Origin: Halanaerobiales bacterium
GTDB taxonomy: Bacteria; Bacillota_F; Halanaerobiia; DY22613
NCBI GenBank assembly: GCA_023128035.1
Contig: JAGMES010000080.1
Span: 1 to 20,179 of the forward strand
Length of the DNA: 20,179 nucleotides
Direction: 5' to 3'
Part shown: piece after piece, positions 7,500-14,618 of the stretch
How the letters are laid out: each line of letters opens with the position of its first letter
Numbering within the stretch: the stretch's first letter is position 1
Notes under the pieces: model-generated
What the model was told of the DNA's origin: nothing
What the model saw: the letters and a program-made list of their open reading frames with translations, nothing else
Database searches by the model: none
Position numbers and translations under genes: made by a program

Positions 7500-7585
7500 T
7501 GGCACAACTTTCGCAGTTCAATGCATAGTCGCTTTTTTTCTATATATGCCATTAAACTAGGCTTTGCATTTGAACTGCAAAAGTT
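7494..7585. repeat. Two interleaved inverted repeats between convergent cheR and hflX
   Basis: Pair A is a perfect 10-bp repeat: GTTTAATGGC (7494-7503, spanning the cheR stop) with GCCATTAAAC (7548-7557). Pair B is AACTTTCGCAGTTCAATGC (7506-7524) with GCATTTGAACTGCAAAAGTT (7566-7585), one mismatch and one bulge. The order is A-B-A'-B', so the stems cross as in a pseudoknot or are mutually exclusive. A 7-T run (7533-7539) lies in the middle. The region probably ends one or both convergent transcripts, but neither stem is followed directly by a T-run. Confidence 0.7.
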
Positions 7586-7623
7586 AAGTCATTGATAAAG
7601 TAGTAATATGGATTTAAACAACT

Positions 7624-9414
7624 TCAGTGAATCATATACTCCTTTAACTGACCTGCTATAGTGGGATTAACCTTCACCTTCAAATAAATTCCTTCATTTT
7701 GATACTCTTCAACCAAGACATTTCCAACTTGATGAAGTTTTTCTACCCAACCACCCTGATTATATGGTATAACAATTTCTAATTCTGCAAATTCCTCTTC
7801 GATCTCTGTACGAATTAAGTCAAATAACTTCTCTACTCCCATACCTGTTAAACTCGAAATCACAACCGACGGATTATTCCGCTCATTTAAGTAAACAATC
7901 TCATTTTCAGAAAGTAAATCCCCTTTGTTATAAACTGTAATAATTGGTTTCTCTAAAACCTCCAAATCACCTAATACATCCAATACAGTTCGAATCTGTT
8001 TTTCATAACCAGGATGACTTGCATCTACAACATGAAGTATTATTTCTGCTCGTTGTACTTCTTCTAACGTAGCTCGAAAAGCAGCCACCAGTTGATGAGG
8101 TAGTTTTTGAATAAATCCAACCGTATCACTCAATAATATTGCTGAACTACCCAAATCCAACTTTCGCATAGTTGGATCTAAAGTGGCAAAGAGTTTATTC
8201 TCAACCAGTACATCAGAATTTGTAAGACGATTCAAAGTTGTTGATTTTCCTGCATTTGTATACCCAACCAAAGCAACTATTGGAAGAGTACGACCTTGAT
8301 GGTGTAATTCCCGTAATTCTGCCACTTGTTTGATTTCTTCTTGTAACTCTCCAATCCGTTTACGAATTCGACGACGGTCAACTTCGAGTTTTGTTTCCCC
8401 AGGTCCACGTGTGCCAATTCCAGCACCCAATCTAGATAATTGCTGACCTAATCCCATCAACCTTGGAAGCATATATTTTAACTGTGCTAACTCCACTTGC
8501 AGTTTTCCCTCACGAGTTCTAGCATGCTGAGCAAAAATGTCTAAAATAAGCCTACTTCGATCAACAACCTTAATCAGAATCATTTCTTCTAAGTTTCGCT
8601 GTTGAGCTGGGGTCAACTCATCATCGAATATTATTAAATCTATTCTCTCCAAGTAAGCCTGATATTTTAGTTCCATCGTTTTACCAGGGCCAATATAATA
8701 TGCAGAATGAGCAGTATCTCTAGACTGGGTAATCCTATTCACCACTTCTGCTCCTGCAGTTTGAGTCAACTGTTCCAATTCTTCTAAAGATTCTTCAATA
8801 GAATATTGATCTTTCTTACGATTTTTAGGAATATCCAATCCAACTAACAATGCTTTCTCTACCCGTTTTTCTGTCAAATGAGTATCTTCTTCCCTCAACT
8901 CTCGTAAGATCTCTTCTATGCGCTCCTTTGAATCTAATCGAGTCAGACTATAAAGGCTATAGCTACCATCAAGAACAAAATTTCGACTCAAACGACCATG
9001 CTCAACTTCAGGATAAAGGATCATGCCTTCATCAACTTGAAAATCAACTTTTAGCCAAAGATTAAATCCATATCGAGCAAAGATATATTTCTCATTTAAC
9101 TGAAGAGTACTAATATCTATCCCTTCTCCAAAAGTAAGCCACCTATAACCCGCAAGACTTTTTCCATTAGTTGGTATCAACTCTGACCATTCAACCAAAA
9201 GAGTTTCATCTATTTTTCCAGGAAATGCACCAACTACCTTGCCTTTTTGATTTGTTATCAAATGTAACTCCATTTGATAACGTTCAACAAACTCTTGAAT
9301 CATACTTAGTTTTTCTTCGGTAATTAACTCCAGATGAACATCAGACCATTCCGCCATTTCTTCCAAAAGTGCACGAATCACTTTGCTTGAATTTAACTTT
9401 TCCCAAGGAAACAC
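7624..9414 (-). CDS. hflX: Ribosome-associated GTPase HflX, long form
   Basis: HflX is a translational GTPase that binds the 50S subunit and splits or rescues stalled 70S ribosomes, especially under stress. At 596 residues it is about 170-180 longer than E. coli HflX: residues 1-180 form an extension without recognised motifs, and the canonical HflX N-domain starts near 185 (KRVEKALLVGLDIP). Then come the glycine-rich linker GLGQQLSRLGAGIGTRGPGE (321-340), the coiled-coil, and the G domain with G1 GYTNAGKST (384-392), G3 DTVGF (430-434) and G4 NKGD (496-499), with SSLTG for G5. The GTG start at 9414 has GAGGAGGG 5 nt upstream. The gene lies directly after the rex terminator with no space for its own promoter. 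Confidence 0.95.
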   Translation of the reverse strand: MFPWEKLNSSKVIRALLEEMAEWSDVHLELITEEKLSMIQEFVERYQMELHLITNQKGKVVGAFPGKIDETLLVEWSELIPTNGKSLAGYRWLTFGEGIDISTLQLNEKYIFARYGFNLWLKVDFQVDEGMILYPEVEHGRLSRNFVLDGSYSLYSLTRLDSKERIEEILRELREEDTHLTEKRVEKALLVGLDIPKNRKKDQYSIEESLEELEQLTQTAGAEVVNRITQSRDTAHSAYYIGPGKTMELKYQAYLERIDLIIFDDELTPAQQRNLEEMILIKVVDRSRLILDIFAQHARTREGKLQVELAQLKYMLPRLMGLGQQLSRLGAGIGTRGPGETKLEVDRRRIRKRIGELQEEIKQVAELRELHHQGRTLPIVALVGYTNAGKSTTLNRLTNSDVLVENKLFATLDPTMRKLDLGSSAILLSDTVGFIQKLPHQLVAAFRATLEEVQRAEIILHVVDASHPGYEKQIRTVLDVLGDLEVLEKPIITVYNKGDLLSENEIVYLNERNNPSVVISSLTGMGVEKLFDLIRTEIEEEFAELEIVIPYNQGGWVEKLHQVGNVLVEEYQNEGIYLKVKVNPTIAGQLKEYMIH

Positions 9415-9429
9415 GCAATCCCTCCTCTA

Positions 9430-9463
9430 CAAAAAATCCCCTACCAAGATTTAAAGTAGGGGG
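9430..9463 (-). terminator. Terminator between rex and hflX
   Basis: CCCCTAC (9438-9444) and GTAGGGG (9456-9462) form a 7-bp GC-rich stem with an 11-nt loop. On the minus strand it is followed by ATTTTTTG (T-run 9431-9436). It begins about 7 nt after the rex stop and ends only about 3 nt before the hflX Shine-Dalgarno sequence, so hflX transcripts must read through it or come from a promoter inside rex. Confidence 0.85.
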
Positions 9464-9469
9464 AAATTA

Positions 9470-10105
9470 TCATCTTTCTTTTCGCGCCAGATGATAAACC
9501 AGTCCAACGATTCCAACAGCTAAGTCTTCATTTTTAACTTCAACTCCATCAGGAACTATAATCCTAGTTGGTGCAAAATTCCAAATTGCCCTAACACCAG
9601 CATTGACCAATTGATCAACAATTTCTTGAGCAAAGACAGCAGGTACGGCAACTATACCCATTTCAATACCATTATTCTGAACAACATCTTTTAAACATTT
9701 CATACTTTGTACTTCAATTCCAGAAATACTGTTACCAATTTTTCCTAAATCAGCATCTAAAACCGCATTCACTTTCAATCCCAACTTTCGAAAACCTTCA
9801 TAATTTACGAGGGCACGACCTAAGTTTCCAGCACCAATTAAAACAATTGGCCAATAATTATCTAGACCCAAAATACGTTCTAATTGTTTCATTAAAGATT
9901 TAACTTCATAACCTACACCTCGGCGCCCAAACTCACCATAATAGGATAAATCTTTTCTTACCTGAGTAGATGGTACACCGATTCGGTCACCTAATTCTTT
10001 TGATGAAATCACATCAATCTCTAATATACTTAATTTATCTAAACAGCGATAGTATAGTGGTAAACGTTCAACTGTTGTTTTTGGGATTGATATCTTCTCC
10101 TTCAT
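9470..10105 (-). CDS. rex: Redox-sensing transcriptional repressor Rex
   Basis: Rex is a homodimeric repressor that binds DNA when NADH is low and lets go when NADH rises, controlling fermentation and hydrogenase or alcohol dehydrogenase genes in anaerobes. The 211 residues show the winged-helix domain (1-80, with SSKELGDRIGVPSTQVRKDL and GEFGRRGVGY), a Rossmann domain with GAGNLGRAL (92-100) and the acidic end of beta-2 (VLDAD), and the C-terminal domain-swapped helix (GIVGLVYHLARK). AAGGAGG lies 8 nt before the ATG. It has a strong promoter overlapping an inverted repeat, with a Rex-like half site (TTGTGAA) just downstream, so autoregulation is plausible. Confidence 0.97.
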   Translation of the reverse strand: MKEKISIPKTTVERLPLYYRCLDKLSILEIDVISSKELGDRIGVPSTQVRKDLSYYGEFGRRGVGYEVKSLMKQLERILGLDNYWPIVLIGAGNLGRALVNYEGFRKLGLKVNAVLDADLGKIGNSISGIEVQSMKCLKDVVQNNGIEMGIVAVPAVFAQEIVDQLVNAGVRAIWNFAPTRIIVPDGVEVKNEDLAVGIVGLVYHLARKER

Positions 10106-10166
10106 AATAACTCCTCCTTAATAAAATTAATTAATTCTTCTCCCTACTCTTCACTCTAATTCTGCC

Positions 10167-10213
10167 TTGTGAATATAATCCCATTATACTATAGGTTTGA
10201 AAAAATTTCAAAC
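10167..10213. promoter_or_regulatory. Possible operator sites at the rex promoter
   Basis: GTTTGAA (10195-10201) and TTCAAAC (10207-10213) form a perfect 7-bp inverted repeat with a 5-nt centre lying over the -35 box. TTGTGAA (10167-10173) downstream of the -10 matches one arm of the known Rex site TTGTGAA-n6-TTCACAA, but the second arm is missing. Either could be a repressor site; the assignment is inference. Confidence 0.4.
10183..10211 (-). promoter_or_regulatory. Sigma-A promoter of rex
   Basis: On the minus strand TTGAAA (10206-10211), a 17-nt spacer and a perfect TATAAT (10183-10188) are present. The predicted start is near 10176, giving a leader of about 70 nt before the rex ATG. Confidence 0.8.
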
Positions 10214-10280
10214 TTTTAAGGATAATAAATCTAGCATCACTCCAACTTCTCAATTGATCATGTATAAAAATAAGGTAATT

Positions 10281-10307
10281 AAAAATAAACCACCTTAACT
10301 AAGGAGG
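10281..10307 (-). terminator. Second, weaker terminator-like hairpin
   Basis: On the minus strand CCTCCTTAGTTAAGGTGG (10290-10307) folds with one internal mismatch and a 4-nt loop and is followed by TTTATTTTT (10281-10289). It lies about 80 nt beyond the stronger hairpin at 10387-10419, so the pair may act as tandem terminators for the small gene upstream. On the plus strand the same bases look like a Shine-Dalgarno sequence (AAGGAGG), but no gene follows. Confidence 0.45.
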
Positions 10308-10378
10308 ATAAGTATTTTCAATCAGAACACAAATTACATTAACTAGAAGACTTTTAATAAAAAACAGGACATGTCTAG

Positions 10379-10427
10379 AAAAATTAGCCACCTTAATTCA
10401 ATTAAAAATCATCAGTGGTTTTTTTTT
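10379..10427. terminator. Bidirectional terminator downstream of the 55-aa gene
   Basis: AGCCAC (10386-10391) pairs with GTGGTT (10415-10420), with an inner TTAAT/ATTAA hairpin in the loop. On the plus strand the CCAC/GTGG core is followed by nine T (10419-10427). On the minus strand it is followed by CTAATTTTT (T-run 10379-10383). The natural client is the minus-strand small gene ending at 10457. No other feature is visible in 10214-10456. Confidence 0.6.
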
Positions 10428-10456
10428 ACTATACATGCCCTTGAATTACGGTTTCT

Positions 10457-10624
10457 TTAGTTAGCTTGTTCTAACTTTTCAACTTGCTCTTTTTTAATAC
10501 TTAAAATTTTAAAATTGTTATTATTTACAATTCTGTAAGTTACTTTATTCACCTTCAAAACTGTTCCTTCATGCCATTCACCAAGCACATTCTTATATTT
10601 TACACGATCATCTACTTGAATCAT
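10457..10624 (-). CDS. Small 55-residue hypothetical protein
   Basis: A short gene: ATG at 10622-10624, stop TAA at 10457-10459. AGGAGGG (10632-10638) lies 7 nt before the ATG, one of the best ribosome binding sites in the window. The product begins MIQVDDRVKYKNVLGEWHEG and ends EQVEKLEQAN. The pattern V-D-D-R-V-K-Y then G-x-W-x-x-G-x-V-x-x-V is the strand-turn-strand layout of small SH3-like (KOW/Tudor-type) beta barrels that bind RNA or protein, followed by a charged helix (SIKKEQVEKLEQ). There is no signal peptide or membrane segment. A plausible promoter lies at 10715-10742 and a terminator follows. I do not recognise the family, and the SH3-like reading is inference. Confidence 0.75.
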   Translation of the reverse strand: MIQVDDRVKYKNVLGEWHEGTVLKVNKVTYRIVNNNNFKILSIKKEQVEKLEQAN

Positions 10625-10714
10625 TATCTATCCCTCCTTTAATTCCTTAAAAATTTATCTCACCAAAGGTAAGACTATGATTTCCATTAAAATTAACCTC
10701 TAATATTTAAATTC

Positions 10715-10742
10715 GCTATAATCGAAAAAATTCCTTCGTCAA
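10715..10742 (-). promoter_or_regulatory. Probable promoter of the 55-aa gene
   Basis: On the minus strand TTGACG (10737-10742), a 16-nt spacer and TATAGC (10715-10720) are present. The -35 is near consensus and the -10 moderate. Transcription from about 10708 would give a leader of some 85 nt before the ATG at 10624. Confidence 0.45.
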
Positions 10743-10792
10743 TTTATAATTTTACTGTAAAAAACTTAAGAAAATGTAGGTAATTTTTCTTC

Positions 10793-10844
10793 AAATATAT
10801 TATAATCATACTTATATACATATAAATATGATTATAATATATTT
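10793..10844. repeat. 52-nt near-perfect AT-rich palindrome
   Basis: Outer arms AAATATATTATAATCATA (10793-10810) and TATGATTATAATATATTT (10827-10844) match over 18 bp without error. Inner arms TTATAT (10812-10817) and ATATAA (10820-10825) match over 6 bp, with one C/A mismatch between the two sets and a 2-nt centre. A second small repeat, TTTCAT/ATGAAA (10842-10856), follows at once. It lies in the gene-free stretch 10625-11085, which otherwise holds only the small-gene promoter and the hairpin ending the ABC operon. Confidence 0.85.
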
Positions 10845-11038
10845 CATCATATGAAATGTAAAGTCTTTTTATAGTATATTATTTATTTTCCCCTAAAATA
10901 CATTATCCACTAGCAAAATTGAAATTTTTCCTTTTCTTTAATGTCTACTATAGCTAATTGCTACGTTAATATGCTTTCTTATACACTATCCTTTACAAAC
11001 ACCTCCTCACTTATATTATATATTTTTCCCATTTTTTT

Positions 11039-11081
11039 TATGTTTAAACATACCAAAAGACTGCACTATGCAGTCTTTTGG
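11039..11081 (-). terminator. Hairpin ending the NRPS-exporter operon
   Basis: CCAAAAGACTGCA (11053-11065) and TGCAGTCTTTTGG (11069-11081) form a perfect 13-bp stem with a 3-nt loop. It begins 4 nt after the stop of the last exporter gene. A perfect 14-bp palindrome, TATGTTTAAACATA (11039-11052), abuts it. The minus-strand side lacks a clean T-run, while the plus-strand side has GGTTTTTA, so termination or 3'-end protection of the operon is the likely role rather than a textbook terminator. Confidence 0.65.
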
Positions 11082-11085
11082 GTTT

Positions 11086-12819
11086 TTATGATGCTTCTCC
11101 CAATCTATACTGCTGAGTATGTAAACTTTGATATAAACCATTTTCTATAGCAAGAAGTTCAATATGTGAACCACGTTCTTTTAATTTTCCTTCATCAATT
11201 ATAAGAATCTCATCTGAATCTTGAACTGTAGCAAGTCTATGAGCAATAACCAGGGTGGTTCTACCTTCTGACAAACGATCTAAAGCTTGCTGTACAAGGC
11301 TCTCCGTTTCTGTATCCAAAGAAGATGTAGCCTCATCTAACAGAAGAATAGGTGCATCTTTAAGTACTGCACGGGCAATCGCAATTCGCTGACGTTGACC
11401 ACCTGAGAGTTGAGCCCCTCTCTCACCAACCATAGTATCATAACCCTTTTCAAAAGCTGAAATAAACTCATGAGCATTCGCAATTTTGGCTGCTCGAATA
11501 ATATCTTCTTCTGTAGCGTCTTTGTTACCATATTTTATATTATCAATGATAGTTCCTGTAAATAGATGTGCATTTTGAGGAACATATGAAATATCATCTC
11601 GCAAACTAGATAATTCTTCTTCATTAAGTGATTTACCATTGACTACAATCTCTCCACACTCAGGTTGATAAAAACCCATCAACAACTTAAAAATTGTACT
11701 CTTTCCTCCACCGCTTGGGCCTACCAAAGCTACTTTAGTACCTTTTTTCACTTCTAGACTCAATTTATCAATAACCTTCTCATCTTCCTGATAACTAAAA
11801 CTAAGATCTTTTAAGAAAACTGCATAGTCTGTGTTAATCTTATCTGGAGTTCCTAGATTAGAATATACTTTTGGTTCTTCAGGTTGATCTAATACTTCCC
11901 ATATGCGATCCCCAGCAGCTAAAGATGCCTGCAAGTTAGCTATTAATCCACCCAGTTGACGGAAAAAATTCATAACTGGATTTTTTAATTGTGAAAGCGC
12001 AATAATTGTGCCTATTGTAACCCATCCATTAATAGCAAAATATGCCCCAACCAAAATATAACCTAAAATATCTAACCATCTAGCTAAATTATTAAAAGTA
12101 GCCAATTCAGCATTCCGTTTTACAAGTGTAACTGATGCTTTATAGACATCCTCATTTTTCTTTAAATACTTCTTCGCAATTGTTGAATACAGATTATAGC
12201 TTTTAATTACACTGATTCCATTATACATATCTGTAAAAGTCTCATTGAGGAAACCTAATCTATCCTGAATCTTTCTAGCAACTAGCCGGAGAGGTTTAGC
12301 ATATAGAGCATTTATAATAAGCCCAGCACTTCCTGTAACCAGACCGATGAGTGCTAATCTATAATCTAACATAAACATATATACCATCGCTCCAATACAC
12401 CCAAAACCCGCAAAAATAACATTAGTGAAACCACCAAAATATGCTTGTTCGAAAACTGTAATATCATTTGTTAATTTAGAAATTAAGTTACCACTATGTT
12501 CATTTTTAAAATACTGAATAGGTAAAACCTTAACTTTATCATATAACATTCTCTGAACCCCACCAGTAGTTCTAAAACAAGCTCTATCTATCATATAGAA
12601 GAAGATTGGATTCAATATTGCAGTTATAAGTATATAAGCACAATCAATTAGCAGACACCTAACTAATAAGTCAAAATCACCTGCTTCTGCCGCATCATAG
12701 AGGTCTTTCATGATTTTTGCCATTAAAACCCCTCGAAAAGCAAAACAAAGTGAAGCTCCTAAGAGACCGATTGAATACATCCAAACTGTATTCTTCATTG
12801 CCTTGAATATACGTCTCAT
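11086..12819 (-). CDS. ABC exporter half-transporter (permease-ATPase fusion), second subunit
   Basis: This 577-residue protein has an N-terminal exporter-type membrane domain (about 1-300, six segments) and a C-terminal ATPase. Visible motifs are Walker A GPSGGGKST (367-375), Q-loop Q415 (YVPQN), signature LSGGQ (471-475), Walker B ILLLDE (491-496, catalytic E496) and switch H527 (AHRLATV). All ATP-site residues look intact. The ATG overlaps the previous gene's stop by 4 nt (ATGA) and has AAGGAGG 7 nt upstream inside that gene, so the two are tightly coupled and probably form a heterodimer. As the last gene of an NRPS operon, its expected cargo is the NRPS product or a self-resistance substrate; that is inference from context. 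Confidence 0.93.
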   Translation of the reverse strand: MRRIFKAMKNTVWMYSIGLLGASLCFAFRGVLMAKIMKDLYDAAEAGDFDLLVRCLLIDCAYILITAILNPIFFYMIDRACFRTTGGVQRMLYDKVKVLPIQYFKNEHSGNLISKLTNDITVFEQAYFGGFTNVIFAGFGCIGAMVYMFMLDYRLALIGLVTGSAGLIINALYAKPLRLVARKIQDRLGFLNETFTDMYNGISVIKSYNLYSTIAKKYLKKNEDVYKASVTLVKRNAELATFNNLARWLDILGYILVGAYFAINGWVTIGTIIALSQLKNPVMNFFRQLGGLIANLQASLAAGDRIWEVLDQPEEPKVYSNLGTPDKINTDYAVFLKDLSFSYQEDEKVIDKLSLEVKKGTKVALVGPSGGGKSTIFKLLMGFYQPECGEIVVNGKSLNEEELSSLRDDISYVPQNAHLFTGTIIDNIKYGNKDATEEDIIRAAKIANAHEFISAFEKGYDTMVGERGAQLSGGQRQRIAIARAVLKDAPILLLDEATSSLDTETESLVQQALDRLSEGRTTLVIAHRLATVQDSDEILIIDEGKLKERGSHIELLAIENGLYQSLHTQQYRLGEAS

Positions 12820-14582
12820 ACCACCGCCTCCTTTTGTTGACTTTCATGAGATAGTTGACGAAGATATAGTTTTTTATACACACCGTCTTTGAGTAACAAT
12901 TCATCATGTGTTCCTGTTTCAACTACTTGACCTTCATCGACTACAATAATCCGATCTGCCTTTTTAATCGTTGATAAACGATGTGCAATTATTAAAGCAG
13001 TTTTATCTTGATTTAATAACTCATCAAGAGTTTTCTGAACCAAATACTCAGAGTGTGTATCTAAAGCAGAGGTGGCCTCATCTAACAAGAGAAGAGGAAC
13101 TTCTTTTAATATTGCACGCGCAATAGAGATTCTTTGCTTTTGTCCACCTGACAGTTTATCTCCAAACTCACCAACACTAGATTGGTAGCCATCTTTTAAT
13201 TTTGAAATAAACTCATGTGCATTGGCAGCTTTTGCAGCGTCAAAAATTTTGCCAGATGTCTCCCCAATTTTGCCATAACCAATATTCTCTTCAATGGTTC
13301 CAGGGAAAAGATATGTATCCTGAGAAACTAAACTGATGTAATTTCTCATCTCTTTTAGATCCCAGTCTCTAATACTTTGTCCTAAAAGATTGACCTCTCC
13401 CTCAAAATGATCATAATAACCTTGAAGTAATTTAATAATAGTTGTTTTACCACTCCCACTTGGACCTACAATAGCAACTTTTTCACCAGTCTGAATATTA
13501 AAATTCATATTATTAATAATCTTTTCTCCTTCTTCCGTATAAGCAAAAGAGACATTCTTAAAAGAAATTATATCATTACCAGCACTAAGAAGCTTTGTTT
13601 CAAACTTTTCTCCGCCTTCGCGTTCAGGGGCTACATCTAAAATTTCAAAAATCCTATTAGCACCTTCCATCTGAGCCCTAAATTCACCTAACATCATTGG
13701 TAATTGGGCTACCGGGCCAGCCAACGGGTTCAAAAGATTCACAAAAGCAAGTAAAGCACCAGGAGTAAGCTCTCCTTGAATAACCCAGTATCCACCAAAT
13801 CCAAAGCTTAATAAAAATGGAGTTACTCCTGTAACTATGTTGATAAAAAGCAGTACCGCACGTGCTAAGGTTACTTTAAACCCATTTAAGACAAATTCAT
13901 CTACTGCTTTTGAAAATTTTTCGCCCAATATTTTTTGCAAATTAAAGGCTCGGGCAACTTCTATCCCAGTAACTGTATCTTGAAAATTACTATTAACTAC
14001 TCCCCGGCTTTCCTGCACATGACGAGTGTATTTAGCTAAGGGTGCACTTGCTAATGCAGATAATAGTAAAATCAAAGGGATGCCAATTGTACAAACCAAT
14101 GTTAGTTTCCAATGAAGGATAACTAATAAAATTAGAGCTAAAACGCCTCCAACTATTGCATGAATTACGTTCATTAAAGTAGCATTTGAAAATACTCGAA
14201 CCAAATTCATATCATTGTTCAAACGAGTAAGCATATCACCTGAATGTCGCTTATCAATCTCTTTTACAGGTAAATGCATAGTATGTCTACCAACCAGCTC
14301 ACGTAAAACTTTAATTCCTCCTTCAGCATACATACCAGCCCATCTAGCTCTTAAGTAACGAATTATGCCATCTAGCAGAATTATTACTAACATAATCAAA
14401 ACTATAGATTTAAAAATATCATATTGTTCTTGTTGCACTGCATCAATAACTGTCCTCAATGAATAAAAGACAAAAATCTCACAACCTGCCAAAATAACTG
14501 ATAGTAATAATACTGCTACTAAAAAGATTTTTCTAGGAAACATTTTTGTCAATCTGGTAAATCTCCGAAAAGCTAAACCCAA
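12816..14582 (-). CDS. ABC exporter half-transporter (permease-ATPase fusion), first subunit
   Basis: The product has 588 residues if it starts at the TTG at 14582. The frame is open three codons further to a GTG at 14591, but that abuts the AAGGAG, whereas the TTG lies 8 nt after GGAG and is better placed. Numbering from the GTG, the membrane domain covers about 1-310 (six segments), Walker A is GPSGSGKTT (376-384), Q-loop Q424, signature LSGGQ (480-484), Walker B LLLLDE (500-505) and switch H537 (AHRLSTI). Both ATP-site halves look competent. It lies 36 nt after the thioesterase gene and overlaps the second half-transporter by 4 nt. The family exports lipids, drugs and peptides; here the NRPS product is the likely cargo. 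Confidence 0.92.
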   Translation of the reverse strand: MGLAFRRFTRLTKMFPRKIFLVAVLLLSVILAGCEIFVFYSLRTVIDAVQQEQYDIFKSIVLIMLVIILLDGIIRYLRARWAGMYAEGGIKVLRELVGRHTMHLPVKEIDKRHSGDMLTRLNNDMNLVRVFSNATLMNVIHAIVGGVLALILLVILHWKLTLVCTIGIPLILLLSALASAPLAKYTRHVQESRGVVNSNFQDTVTGIEVARAFNLQKILGEKFSKAVDEFVLNGFKVTLARAVLLFINIVTGVTPFLLSFGFGGYWVIQGELTPGALLAFVNLLNPLAGPVAQLPMMLGEFRAQMEGANRIFEILDVAPEREGGEKFETKLLSAGNDIISFKNVSFAYTEEGEKIINNMNFNIQTGEKVAIVGPSGSGKTTIIKLLQGYYDHFEGEVNLLGQSIRDWDLKEMRNYISLVSQDTYLFPGTIEENIGYGKIGETSGKIFDAAKAANAHEFISKLKDGYQSSVGEFGDKLSGGQKQRISIARAILKEVPLLLLDEATSALDTHSEYLVQKTLDELLNQDKTALIIAHRLSTIKKADRIIVVDEGQVVETGTHDELLLKDGVYKKLYLRQLSHESQQKEAVV

Positions 14583-14618
14583 TTTAATCACTCCTTTTTA
14601 CGTTTGATATATCACATT

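Noticed and set aside
10290..10427. Plus-strand regulatory leader: AAGGAGG in a hairpin followed by a terminator with nine T.
   Set aside because: No start codon or gene follows the AAGGAGG and no promoter is seen; both hairpins read well as tandem minus-strand terminators of the small gene.
10980..11015. Minus-strand GAGGAGG near 11002-11008 that could head a peptide gene.
   Set aside because: The only in-frame options stop after seven codons or fewer.
10941..11150. Plus-strand 69-codon open frame.
   Set aside because: No ribosome binding site, runs antisense into the exporter gene and covers the operon-end hairpin; composition looks like AT-rich noise.
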